This document shows positions 15,770 to 29,200 of a stretch of 64,000 nucleotides of DNA, piece by piece. Source of the stretch: Asticcacaulis sp. AC402 (lineage in GTDB: Bacteria > Pseudomonadota > Alphaproteobacteria > Caulobacterales > Caulobacteraceae); assembly GCF_000495835.1 (NCBI RefSeq), contig NZ_AWGC01000018.1, positions 1 through 64,000 of the forward strand. Reading direction: 5' to 3'. A program made the translations under genes and the position numbers. Position 1 is the stretch's first letter. The number at the start of each line of letters is the position of its first letter. The notes beneath the pieces are model-generated. The model did not search any database. It was not told where the DNA came from and saw nothing but the letters and a program-made list of their open reading frames with translations.

Positions 15770-17017
15770 ATGAAAATTCTCCTCATCCATCAGAATATGC
15801 CCGGCCAGTTCAAACACCTGGCGCCCTTGCTGGCGACGGCGGGTCACGACGTCCGCTTCATTACCAAGCGCAAGGAGATCGAGATCCCGGGCGTGACGAA
15901 GCTGCTGTATGAGCCGCATCGCGAGGTTCGCGAGAACACCCACCACTATATGCGCCAGTTCGAAAATGGCTTGCTGCACGGTCAGGCGGTGACGCGCATC
16001 TGCCAGGATCTGCGCAAGGAGGGCTGGCGGCCGGACCTGGTCATGGCGCACCCCGGTTGGGGTGAGACCCTGTTCGTCAAGGAGAGTTTCCCCAATTCGC
16101 CGCTGATCAGCTATTGCGAGTTCTACTACGCGTCCAAGGGCGCCGATTTCGGTTTTGATCCGGCGACCTCGACCACCTTCGACGACCACTGTCGTATCCG
16201 CGCCCGCAACGCCCACCTCCTGCTGAGCCTTGAGTTGTGCGATGCCGGCTGGAGCCCGACCCAGTGGCAGATGTCACGCCACCCCAAGCCCTTCCAGGAC
16301 AAGATCAACGTCATTTTCGACGGCATCGACACCAATACGGCCAGGCCGAATCCCAATGCGAAATTCGTCCTGGCCGATGGCCGTGTCCTGACCCCCCAGG
16401 ACGAGGTCATCACCTACGTGGCGCGCAACCTCGAACCCTATCGCGGCTTCCCGACGTTTATGCGCGCTCTGCCGGAGTTACTGAAGGCACGGCCGAACGC
16501 GACCTTACTGGTCTGCGGCGCGACCGGCGTGTCCTACGGATCCAAGCCGAAAAGGGGCGACACCTGGAAAGATGTCATGCTGGAAGAAACCGGACTGCCA
16601 TCCCACCCGGATTTTGGCCGCGTCCACTTCCTCGGCCATCTGCCCTATGCCCGCTATATTTCGCTGTTGCAGGTGTCGAGTGCGCACATTTACCTGACCT
16701 ATCCGTTCGTTCTGTCCTGGTCCTTCATGGAGGCCATGTCGGCCGGCTGCCGCCTGATCGCGTCGAATACCGCGCCGGTGCTGGAGGTGCTGAAGGACGG
16801 CGAGAATGGCTGGCTGACGGACTTCTTCGACCCGGGCGACCTGGTCGTGAACGTCGTGCGTGCCCTGGAAGATCCGAACGCGCCCGCCATCCGCGCCGCC
16901 GCACGTGAAACCATCCTCGGCTGTTATGATCTGAAAACCTGCGTGCCAAAGCAACTCCAGATGATCGAACGCGTCAGCCGCATGCCGGTGGTGTTGAAGA
17001 CGGCCCAAAGCGCTTAA
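15770..17017 (+). CDS. GT4-type glycosyltransferase
   Basis: A 415-residue two-domain GT-B glycosyltransferase. The N-terminal acceptor domain opens with MKILLIHQNMPGQFKHLAPL. The C-terminal nucleotide-sugar domain has VARNLEPYRGFPTFMRALPE and the GT4-type donor-site stretch SWSFMEAMSAGCRLIASNTA-PVLEVL, with the E-x7-E spacing spread over that segment. No signal peptide or membrane segment is seen, so it acts in the cytoplasm. It lies 271 bp before the first giant RTX gene in the same direction. A role in glycosylating a surface polymer or the RTX protein is possible but is inference from position only. Confidence 0.88.
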   Translation: MKILLIHQNMPGQFKHLAPLLATAGHDVRFITKRKEIEIPGVTKLLYEPHREVRENTHHYMRQFENGLLHGQAVTRICQDLRKEGWRPDLVMAHPGWGETLFVKESFPNSPLISYCEFYYASKGADFGFDPATSTTFDDHCRIRARNAHLLLSLELCDAGWSPTQWQMSRHPKPFQDKINVIFDGIDTNTARPNPNAKFVLADGRVLTPQDEVITYVARNLEPYRGFPTFMRALPELLKARPNATLLVCGATGVSYGSKPKRGDTWKDVMLEETGLPSHPDFGRVHFLGHLPYARYISLLQVSSAHIYLTYPFVLSWSFMEAMSAGCRLIASNTAPVLEVLKDGENGWLTDFFDPGDLVVNVVRALEDPNAPAIRAAARETILGCYDLKTCVPKQLQMIERVSRMPVVLKTAQSA

Positions 17018-17100
17018 GACGCGAAGGCCTTTCGCCTTTCGCCTTTCCCTTTTCTACCTTGCACATGATACCGTGCGCGGAGACAGTTCCGGCGGCGATC

Positions 17101-17118
17101 TCCCCTGTTCAGGGGTTG
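17101..17118. promoter_or_regulatory. Conserved CCCCTG-TT-CAGGGG dyad upstream of the first RTX gene
   Basis: TCCCCTGTTCAGGGG and flanking bases recur at 32066-32083 at the same distance from the CtrA-type box and start codon of the second RTX gene. The surrounding bases differ between the two copies, so the dyad itself appears conserved. It may be an operator or an mRNA hairpin. Confidence 0.5.
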
Positions 17119-17151
17119 CCGAACACCCTTCCCTAACAGCATTTGTAAATA

Positions 17152-17166
17152 TTAAGCCTTTGTTAA
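17152..17166 (+). promoter_or_regulatory. CtrA-type box upstream of RTX giant 1
   Basis: TTAAGCCTTTGTTAA is a perfect TTAA-N7-TTAA, the consensus bound by the cell-cycle regulator CtrA in Caulobacteraceae. It lies 122 bp before the ATG at 17289, inside a conserved block (ACAGCATTTGTAAATATTAAG) also present before the second giant. Binding by CtrA is inference from the motif and the lineage. Confidence 0.6.
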
Positions 17167-17288
17167 AAACGGTAAAACGGGCGGAGTTTGCGTCTTCATA
17201 AACAGGGTCCCGAGACGGACCGACCGGCGGCGGGGGCTCTTGTTGAGCGCAAACCCTTGTCAGGCCGTGCTTTGCAGTGGGAACGGAC

Positions 17289-20200
17289 ATGGTCAACTAC
17301 ATCGGTACCGAGAACGACGACACCTTTGCCGGCGCGGGCGGTGAGGACAGTGCCCGCGGCAATGACGGCAATGACACCCTGTCGGGGGGGCAAAATCGCG
17401 ACTATCTCCACGGCGACGGCGGTAATGACAGCTTGCTGGGTGGCGAATGGGGCGATTACCTTTACGGCGGCACAGGCAATGACACCCTGGTCGGCGGTGT
17501 CGGCGTGGATGTCCTGCACGGCGGTAGTGGCGATGACCGCTTTGTTTTTACCTTCGGCGACAGTACGGACTATGACTATATCCGCGTTTCGGAAGGCAGT
17601 GTAAGCGACAGTGATGTCATCGAGATCCTGGGCGACGTTACCATCGACGATGTGACGTTCGAGATTACCCAGGGTCATACCCCGGGCTATGGTTACGGCT
17701 ACACCACCCTGATCATCCGCTATGGCGGCGAAGGTGACGACGAAAACGTCATCGTGCTGGAAAATCAATTCAATGACGACGTTTGGGGGACGACCGGCTC
17801 ACCCCAGATCCAGAGCCTGATCATTGGCGGCCAGACCTACAGCCTGACGGGCGGGATGGCGCTGACCGGCCGTGACTGGTCCGATAACATTCAGGGCACC
17901 TCCGGCAATGACACGATCAACGGCTTGCTGGGCTACGACACGCTGCGCGGCCGGGACGGCGACGACCAGATCATTGGCGGCGGAGATTACGACTACCTTT
18001 ACGGCGGCGACGGCAACGACACCCTGACCGGCGGCGGAGACAGCGATGATCTCTTTGGTGAGGCAGGCAGCGACCGTTACGTCTTTGCAGCGGGCGATGG
18101 CCATGACCGCGTTCATCTGTCGAACGGGGGTGGCGCCGACACCGAAGTCGTCGAGATCACGGGCGATGTCGACTATAGCGATATCTCGTTCCAGCGCGTC
18201 TCCGGCTACGATAGCATGCTGGGCTATGGCCTTTATGACCTGATCATCCGTTACGGTGCCACTGACAGCCTCCAGTTGATCGGGCAATTCCGCAACCGGG
18301 TCACCGACACCACGGACTACAATACCGTTACCACCCTGATTGTCGGCGGCATCTCCTATGGCCTGAACCTGGCCGACTGGCATTTCCGCGGCAGCGAAAA
18401 CTACGACGATCTGCAGGGCTTTGACGGCAACGACACGATCGAAGGTTTTGACGGCGGCGGCAGTCTGCAAGGTCATGACGGAGATGACAGCCTGACCGGT
18501 GGCGTCGACGGCGACAACATGCTGGGCGGTGCCGGCAATGACACCTACGTCATTACAGGCGGGCAAGACACGATTGGCGGAGACGAAGCGGGTGACGCCG
18601 ATGTTGTCACATTTGCTGTACCGGTCGCCCTGCCGTCGATCTGGGCCGAGCGCACGTTCGAATATGATGACGTCCTGGGCTATGTGAACAGTGGCCTGAT
18701 CCTGCACTATGGCAATGACGGCGATTCCGTCTATTTAGTCGGGCATTTCCTCAACGAAATGAGCGGGACAACCGACTATGCCCAGAAGTCGGAAATCATC
18801 GTCAATGCAACACCGTTCAGCCTGGCGGGTGGTTTCAACTTCCTGGGCACGGTCTATGACGACAACCTGCTAGGTACCAACTCGGGCGATACCCTGTCGG
18901 CGGGCGAAGGCAATGACACCCTGTCCGGGGGGCTGGGTGACGATACCCTGACCGGCGGTCTGGGCAATGACAGTCTGGCGGGTGGCGACGGCACTGACGT
19001 CGCACGCTTCGACGGCTTGGAATCCGACTATACGGTGTCCGAAGAGACCATCGAAGGCGTCGTCTATACCTATGTCGCCGACAATCGCGACAATGCGCCG
19101 GGCGGGATTGATACCTTGACCGGCGTTGAGACCATCCAGTTTTATACGCCCGATCCGGCCGACGGTCCCGTTGCCATTATTGGCACGAACGGCAACGATA
19201 CCCTGACAGGCGGCGCCTTCAACGACACCGCCTATGGCTATGATGGCAATGATGAACTGAGTGGCCTGGGTGGCAACGACAGTCTCAGTGCCGGGAGCGG
19301 TGACGACAGCCTGGACGGCGGCGCGGGCAACGACAGCTTGAGCGGCGACCTCGGACTTGACACCTATCTGGGCGGCGCGGGCGATGACTCCATCGCCGAC
19401 TACCATGACCTGAGCCATATCACGGCGGGCGACGGCAACGACTATATCGAAGCCTCAGGGACGATCATCGGCGGCCTTGGTAATGACTCCGTCTACAATG
19501 CCCATATCGGCACGGCCGGCGACAGCCTCGACGGCGGCGACGGCAATGATTATCTCAGTGGCAATGACAACAATACCGACAGCGCCAATACGCTTATCGG
19601 TGGCGAGGGTGATGACAGCCTCGAGGGTGGGGCCAATGCCGACTCGATGACCGGCGGCGCTGGCAGCGACAACCTTTATGCCGAAAACGGGGCTGATACA
19701 CTCACGGGCGGCGATGGCAATGATTACATCAACGCCCAGGATGGCGGTGATGTAATCGATGGCGGCCTGGGTAATGATGACATCAACACCTCCGGTCGTA
19801 ACACGATCTCGGGTGGTGAGGGCAACGACTATATCTACGGCAGCGGCCAGGTCGATGCCGGCGCCGGAGACGACACCATCTACGGCTACAGCGGCTCGGG
19901 CGAAAATGGCGACAGCGTCAGCGGTGGGGACGGCAACGACTACATTCAGGCCTATGCCTACAACACCCTAAGCGCCAACACCATTGATGGCGGCGCAGAC
20001 GACGACAGCCTTCAGGGTGGCTATAACGCCGACATCATCACAGGGGGTACCGGTGACGATACGCTGTACGGCGGCGACGGCGATGACTCGCTCGATGGCG
20101 GACTCGGGTTCGACTCCGTATCGATCGGCGGCGACTACGAAGATTTCGATGTCACCTACGACGAAGTGACCGACAGCTATACCATCACCGACACGCGCGA

Positions 20201-23200
20201 ATGGTCGAGCGCCGGCAGTGATACGATTACTGGTGTCGAGATCATTGCCTTCTATGATCGCGCCATTACCGGAGAAGGCAAGGTCTTCACCGGTACCAAT
20301 GACGGCGAAACCCTGACAGGAACGGGTGCTAACGACACCATCACCGCCCTCGGCGGCAACGACTACATCTATGGCGATGGCGGGGCCGATTCCGTCGATG
20401 CCGGCACCGGTGACGACACCTTTTACGGCGGCAGCGGCAACGATACGGTCATTGGTGGTGACGGCGCCGACAATATCGACGCCGGTCATGGTAACAACAG
20501 CATCTCGGGCGGTGCCGATAACGACTACATCTACCTTCAAGACGGCAACGACACGGCCGAGGGCGGCAGCGGCGACGACTATGTTTACGGCGGCCGCGGC
20601 AACAACAGCATGTCCGGTGGTGAAGGCAATGACAGCCTTTACGGCGCGGGGGCGCTGGATGGCGGCGAAGGCAACGATTATCTCGATAATTACGGCTGGT
20701 CGTCATCGAGCACCTTAGGCGCGACCCTGACCGGTGGCGCGGGCAATGACAGCCTGTATGGCAACGAGAACAACACCGACAGCGCCAATGTGATGTCGGG
20801 CGGCGACGGCGACGACTATATCGGCGGCGGCAATGCCGACGGCGACAATGTCATCGATGCCGGCGACGGCGACGACACCATCTATTCCGGCGACGGCAAT
20901 GATACGATCGATGCCGGTCTGGGCTTCGATACAGTCATCATCCAGTCCTATATGGAGTATTTCACGCTGGACCGTGATGACGTGACCGGCGTCGTCACCA
21001 TCACCGACAACCGTTCGGGAATGAACGGCGCGACCGACGTCATTACCGGTGCTGAGGTCATCCAGTTCTATGACGGAGAAGCTGTTTTTGACGGTGAAGT
21101 TATCGACGGAACGGCGGATTCCGAGCAACTGGTAGGGACCATAGCCGACGACACCATCACCGGGTTCGACGGCAATGATACGGTCTATGCCGGTGGCGGC
21201 GAGGACAGTGTCGACGCCGGCGCAGGGGCTGACTATGTCAGCGGGGGCGGCTCGCACGACACCGTCACCGGTGGCGAAGGCAACGACCAGGTCTATGGCG
21301 AACTGGGCGACGACTCCCTGTCCGGCGATGCCGGCAACGACACGCTCTATGGCGACGACGGCGACGACACCCTCAGCGGCGGCGCTGACGACGACTATAT
21401 CGATGCGGGCTACGGCGATGGCAACTCGGTCACCGGCGATGCCGGCAACGATACCCTCTATGGCGCGGGAACGCTGGACGGCGGCGACGGCGACGACCAT
21501 GTCCAGACCAACTACTATTTCTGGGGCGGCTATACTTCGGTGGGCAGCCACCTGATCGGCGGTGACGGCAACGATACCCTGATCGGCCACTCCGGCAATA
21601 CCGGCGGCGGTGTCTCTTCGGCCATTACCACCCTGCCCAACACCCTGGAAGGCGGCGAGGGCAACGACTCGATTACCGGCGGCAGCCACGAGGATATCAT
21701 CACCGGCGGCGCCGGCGACGATACCATGGTCACCGATACTGGCAGCGACACCATCGACGGCGGCGCCGGCAACGACATTGCGGTCATTTCGGGCAATCGC
21801 GCTGACTTCACCCTCGAGCGCGTTGGCGACACAGTCACCCTGGTTGACCTGCGGAACGCCTTTGAGGGCGAGACCAAGATCATCACCGGCGTCGAAACCC
21901 TGCGCTTCAACGACCAGGACGTCACCAACGAGGTCGAGACCATCACCGGTACCGAAGACGGCGAAACCATCGCCGGCACGGCGGCGGGTGAAATCATCCT
22001 GGCGCTGGGCGGTAACGATTCCGTGTCGGCCGACCAGGGCGACGACAGCGTCGAAGGCGGCGCCGGCAACGACACGGTCTACGCTGGCAATGGCGCCGAC
22101 ACGATCGACGGCGGGGCCGACAACGACCTGCTGTACGGCGAAGCCGGCAACGACTCGCTGTCGGGCGGCACGGGCAACGACACGGTCGAGGACTATAGTG
22201 GCACGAACACGATGTCGGGCGGGGCGGGCAGCGACAGCCTGACCGGCGCGGGCACCCTGGATGGCGGCGACAACAACGACACACTCAACGCCTACTATGC
22301 CGGCCAGGCCGTCACCCTGCTGGGCGGGGCCGGGGCCGACCTGATCTACAGTTCGGGCGCCAGCGACTCGGTCGACGGCGGCACCGGCGACGATACGGTC
22401 CATGTCTATGGCGGTAACGATACGGTTGCCGGCGGCGACGGACGCGATACCCTGGTCATCGCCGCTTACCGCAGCGAGTTCAGCGTCAGCTATGACGAAG
22501 GCACCGGCGTCATCACGCTCACCGACCTGCGCGTCGGCTCGCCACAGGGCACCAAGACCCTGACCGGCATCGAAATCCTCAGCTTCTACGATGATATTGT
22601 CAGCACGCCGCTGAATACCGGCAGCCCCGTCACCGGCACGGCCGTGTCCGAAACCCTGGCTGGCACCTCTGGCGACGACACGATTTCGGGCCTGGAAGGC
22701 GCCGACACCCTCACTGCCGGTATCGGTAACGACTCGGCCAACGGCGGCGACGGCGCCGACATCGTCTACGGCAACTATGGCGAAGACAGCCTGTCAGGCG
22801 CAGAGGGTAACGACACCCTCTATGGCGAAACCGGCCAGGACGAGCTGAGCGGCGGCACCGGCAATGACTATCTCGCCGGCGGCAATGGCGACGACACCGC
22901 CGATGGCGGTGACGGCAATGATCAGCTGTACGGCGAGAGCGGCGACGACTCGATGGCGGGCGGCGACGGCAACGATTACCTGAACGACACGACCGGTGAC
23001 AACACGCTGGCGGGCGGTACGGGCAGCGACACCCTGGTCGGTTCGGGCTCTCTGTCCGGCGGCGAGGGCGACGACCAGGTCACCGTGGCAGGCCAAGGCT
23101 TCGGCGATGCCGGCAATGACAGTGTCGACGGCGGCGCGGGCGCGGAATCGCTCTATGGCGGCGCCGGCGACGACAAGCTGCGCGGCATGGCAGGCGCCGA

Positions 23201-26200
23201 TATGCTGGACGGCGGCGACGGCAACGACATCCTGTTGGGTGACAGCGCCCAGGACGGCAATGATACCATCGCCGGCGGCAGTGGCTACGACGTCGCCATC
23301 TATTCCGGCAATGCTTCGGATTACACTATCTCGACGGTGGGCGGCGTGACCACGGTCACCGACAACCGGCCTGGCGCACCCGAAGGCAGCGACGAACTGA
23401 CCGCAGTCGAACTGCTGATGTTCGACGATGGCGAGTACGAGCTGAGCGCGTCGGCGGCGGGTGTAGTCGTAATCGGCACTGGCGCCGATGATGTCATCCC
23501 GGGACCGGCGCCGTTCAATGCGCTGGACCTGACTGGCAGCGACACCATCGATGCCGGTTCCGGCGGCGACCAGGTCGAGGCAGGTTCAGGCCATGACGTT
23601 GTGCTGGGGCGGTTGGCCAATGATGTTTTGAAAGGGGACTATGGTAACGACACCCTGATCGGTGGGTCGGGCGACGACACCCTGCTTGGGGCGACGGGCA
23701 ATGACGTGCTGTACGGCAGCGACGGCGCAGCCGGTGGCTACAGCGATGATGCCGACGGCAATACCGACGGCAATCCCGATTTCGACCGCGACAGCCTGGA
23801 CGGCGGCGCCGGCAATGACACCCTGGTCGGCGGCAATGGTGAAGACCGCCTGACCGACTGGGCCGGCAACAACCTGCTGCAGGGCGGCGACGACGGCGAT
23901 GTCCTGATCGGCAACGGTACGCTGGAAGGCGGCGCTGGCGGTGACCAGATCACCGGCACCGGCAGCCTGAAGGGCGAGGCCGGAGCCGACACCATCGCCG
24001 CCTATGCTGGCGCGACCGCCGAAGGTGGCGAGGGCAATGACTATCTCTATGGTGCAGGTGGATTCGACGGCGCGCAGACCCTGTTGGGCGGTGCCGGCAG
24101 CGACACGATCGCCGCCAACTGGGGCGACGATAGCGCTGCGGGCGGCGAGGGCGATGACCAGATCACCGGCTACTACGGCAATGATACGCTGAGCGGCGAT
24201 GCCGGCAACGACACGCTCAGCGACAACAGTGGCGCCAACAGCCTGTCGGGCGGCGCCGGCAACGACGTGGTGAGCGGCGGCGAGGATAACGATACCCTCA
24301 GCGGCGGCGGCGATGATGACACTCTGACAGGCGGTTTGGGTAACGATGTTATCGACGGCGGCGACGGCGCGGACGTGGCCGGCCTTTCAGGCAACCGTGC
24401 CCTTTATAGCGTCATCCGCGATGGTGCTGGCGGCTACTACGCCGTCAACAACCGCGGCACGGACGGCAGCGATCAACTCTCGACGGTGGAAATCGTCCGC
24501 TTTTCCGATAGTGACCTGGTCGTCTCGGCCGGCAATACCGGTACCATCATCATCGGCAGCGGCGATGTCACCCTGACTGGCAGCGCTTATGACGACAGCA
24601 TCACCGGCGGCGCGACGGCAGAAGACATTGCAGCGAGTGGCGGCAACGACATCGTCAGCGCCGGCAGCGGTGCCGACACGGTCACCGGTGGCACGGGTTT
24701 CGACGTCCTGGACGGCGGTACCGACAATGACAGCGTCTCGGGCGATGCCGGTGAGGACACGATCCTCGGCGGTGACGGCAATGACGTGGTCGACGGTGGC
24801 GACGACGCCGACACCCTGAACGGCGGCGCGGGCGACGACACCGTCTCGGGCGGTGCCGGCAATGACACCATCACCGGCGGCTCCGGCACGGATGTATTGG
24901 ATGGCGGTCTCGGCAACGATACGATCAGCGGCAATGGCGACCTGTCGGGCGGCGACGGCAACGACTCTGTCTCCGGGACGGGCCAATTGTTCGGCGATGC
25001 CGGCAACGACACCGTCGTCACATCGTCGGGCACCGCCGATGGCGGCGAAGGCCATGACGCCGTCTACGTCAATGGTGGCACCGGTCGCGGCGGGGAAGGC
25101 CACGACACCCTGTACGGCCAGTCGTCCGACGACTATCTCGACGGCGGCCTCGGCGAAGACCAGCTCTATGGCTCCAGTGGCGCCGACACCCTGATCGGTG
25201 GCCAGAATAACGACACCCTGAGCGGCGGCGTTGGCAATGACGCCATCTATGGCGGTTCCGGCTCCGACCGCGCCTACTTCAGCGGCTATATCGCCGGCTA
25301 CGTCATCGACAACGTCGCGGGCCACATCACCATCACCGGTGGTTCCTACGTCATTACCTATGATGTTGACGGTGATGGCTTCGTTACCGGCGAGATCGTC
25401 GTCAATGGTCCTGACGGTTCCGACACCCTGTTCGGCGTCGAAGCCCTGGTGTTCAGCGATGTTGAACTGGCCGTGCAGCCTTACAGCAATGTCGGCCTGG
25501 TGCTGAACGGCACCTCCGGCGATGACATCATCTTTGGCGACATTGGCAACGATACCATGGCCGGCAACGGCGGCCATGACCGCCTGACCGGCGACCAGGG
25601 CGACGATTCGCTGTCGGGTAATGACGGCAACGACGTCCTCTACGGCGACGGCGGCAATGACAACCTGGCCGGTGGCGAAGGCCAGGATCACCTCTATGCC
25701 GGCGAAGGCAATGATGCGGCCGGCGGCGGTGACGGCAACGACACGATCGATGGCAGCCATGGCGGCGATACGCTGGGTGGCGGCCTGGGCGATGACAGCC
25801 TTCTGGCCGGGACCGGCGACGACATCGTTCTGGGCGAAGACGGCAATGACACCCTCTCCGGCGGCGATGGCGCCAACCTGCTGTCCGGCGGCGACGGTGC
25901 CGACTCCATCACCAATAGCGGTAGCGGCCTGGCGTCCGGCAATGCCGGCGATGACTGGCTGTGGGGCAATGGTCAGTTGCTCGGCGATGCCGGCAACGAC
26001 ACCATCTACGCCTGGAATCAGGGCTTCGGCGACTCCGACGCAGACGTCCTCTACATCGTCGGCGGCGGCACCGGCGACGGCGGCAGCGGCAACGACACCC
26101 TGGCAGGCTGGGATCCGTACAGCTCGGACGGCGCGCAAACCCTTGATGGTTCGACCGGCGACGATGTCATTTCCGGCAATCACAGCGACGACAGCTTGCT

Positions 26201-29200
26201 GGGCGGCACCGGTAATGACACGGTGTCCGGCGGGACCGGCAATGACACCATCGACGGCGGTGACGACGACGACCTCGTAAACGGTGGCGCCGGCGACGAC
26301 GTGATTTCGGGCGGTCTCGGCAACGACACCGCCAGCTATGGCGGGAACCGCATCTACTATTCCGTCGTTCAGGATGGCCTCGGCGGCTACGCCGTTGTCG
26401 CCAATCGTTCCGGCGAAGGTGAAGACGCACTTAACGGCGTCGAAACAGCATCTTTTGCCGATGTGAATCTGGCCCTTAATTCGGGCACGGCCGGCGACAT
26501 CCATACCGGCGACGGCAATGGCAACAGCCTGTCGGGCGGCGGTCTCGACGACAGCCTCGTCGGCTTGGGCGGGGACGACACCGTGTCGGGCGGCAATGGC
26601 AACGACATCGTTCGTGGTGGCGATGGCAATGACAGTGTTCTGGCCGGCAGCGGCTATGACGTGGTTTACGGCGACGATGGCGACGACCATGTCGACGCGG
26701 GTGCCGGAGAAGACCAGGTCCGTGGCGGTGATGGCAACGACACCGTCCTGGGCGGGGATGACAACGACACCGTCTACGGGGATGGTGGCACGGACAGCCT
26801 GTCGGGCGGCGACGGCGCCGATGCCCTTTACGGCAACGGCACGATCAGCGGCGGCGCGGGCAACGATTTTATCCGCGGCTCCGGCACCCTGTCGGGCGAC
26901 GACGGCGCCGATACCATCGAACTCACCGGTGCGGCCCAGGTCTTTGGCGGCGACGGCAACGACACCGTTTCCGAAATCTGGCCCTACTTCGCCGACCAGA
27001 GCGTCTCCGGTGAGGCCGGCAATGACCTGCTCAGCAGCGGTTACGGCAATGATACGCTGAGCGGCGGCATCGGCAACGATACGCAAGGCGGCGGCGAGAA
27101 CGACGACAGCCTGGCCGGCGACGACGGCGACGACCTGCTGAACGGCGGCAATGGCTATGATCGCGTCGAAGGCGGTGACGGCAACGACACCCTCCACGGC
27201 GGCGGCGGCGATGACCGCCTGTTCGGCAATGCCGGCAACGACGCGTTTTATGCTGAAGGTGGCAACGACAGGATCTATGGCGGCGGCGGAGTCGATGTTG
27301 CCCACTACAGCGGCAACCGCAACGACTACACCATTGTTGAGGATGCCGGCGTTATCATCGTCACCGACAACCGCGGCGGAACGCCGGAAGGCCAGGACAC
27401 CCTCTATGGTGTTTACAGTCTGGTCTTTGCCGACGCCGCGTATCAGGGAACACCGAACTACGGCTATACCTACACCGGCAGCACCGGCAACGACACCATC
27501 ACCGACCAGTCCAGCGACGATGTGACCTCTGACCGGCCGGGTTCGAACGATGTCAGCTCAGGCGACGACACCATATGGGCCGGCGCGGGCAATGACTCGA
27601 TCTCCGGCCTGGCCGGTGGCGACGAAATCCACGGCGAGGACGGCAACGACACCGTTGACGGTGGTACCGAACCCGACTTGGTCTATGGCGAAGCCGGCAA
27701 CGATGTGCTGAACGGTGGCGACGAAGACGACCGTCTCGACGGTGGGGCCGACAACGATGCCCTCACCGGCGGCGGCGGCGAGGACTACCTGCTGGGCGGT
27801 GACGGCAACGACAATCTGGCGGGCGGCGATCAGGACGATTTGCTGGACGGCGGCGCCGGCAACGACACCGTGAACGGCAATGCTGGCGCGGACAGCGTCT
27901 ATGGCGGCGAGGGCGATGACCTGGTCGCCGATGGCCAGGGCGACAACCTGCTCTTTGGCGGTGACGGCAATGACACCGTCAGCGGCACCGGAGATCTGCG
28001 CGGCGACGGTGGCGATGACGTCCTGAACGGTTCGGGCACGGTCTCACTGGATGGCGGCGACGGCAACGATACGGTTTCCGGTTCCGGCACTTTGAGTGGC
28101 GGCGCGGGCGACGACGTCATCAACAGCAGCAGCGCGGCCGACGGCATCAACGGCGGTGACGGCAACGATAGCGTCAACATCGCCGGCAACCGCGCGGGCT
28201 ACGCCCTGATGGCGGTCGATGGCGGCGGCTATGCCGTTGTGCGCCTGGCGGATCTGTCGACCGACCTTATCAGCGAGGTCGAACATCTGGTCTTTGCCGA
28301 CGGTGAAGCAGCGTTGTCGGGCGGCGATATCGTCGCCGGAACGGACGACAACAATGATCTGACGGGGACGGCCTTCGACGACTCGATCGCGGGCGGCCTC
28401 GGCGATGACACGGTCACCGGCCTGGCCGGCAATGATCTGCTGTTCGGCGGTGACGGCAACGACGATATCGCGGCCGGAGACGGCCATGACCATGGCGATG
28501 GCGGTGCCGGTGACGACAGCCTGGCCGGCGGCCTCGGAAACGATGTCCTGCTGGGCGGCCTGGGCCACGACGCAGTGAGCGGCGGCAGCGATGACGACAG
28601 GCTCGAAGGCGGTGACGGCGTCGATACCCTGCATGGCGACGATGGCGATGACAACCTGTTCGGCGGCAACAGCAGCGACGTCTTGAACGGCGATGCCGGC
28701 AACGACACTTTGGACGGGGGCGCCGGCAGCGACTTTATCTGGGGCAGTGAAGGCGATGACGTTGTCAGCGGAGGAACCGGCGACGACGGCCTGGCCGGCG
28801 ATGACGGTGCCGACAACCTCAGCGACGCCAGCGGCGATAACACCTTAAGCGGAGGTGCTGGCAATGACACCCTGTCCGGCACCGGCACGCTGGACGGCGG
28901 TGACGGTCATGACGCTGTCAGCGGCTCAGGCACGCTCATCGGTGGTGCGGGCAATGACGCGCTGTCCGGCAGCGGAAGCCTTTCGGGAGACGCGGGTAAT
29001 GACAACGTCACCGGTGGCGGCAATGCCGATGTGCTGGATGGCGGCACGGACAACGATACGGTCTCCGGCAACGCCGGCAATGATGACATTACTGGCGGTA
29101 CAGGCGATGACGTTCTGACCGGCAGCTTCGGCAATGACACCCTGAATGGCGGCGACGGCAGCGATACGGCGATCTTCGCCGGTCCGCGCGACCAGTACAC

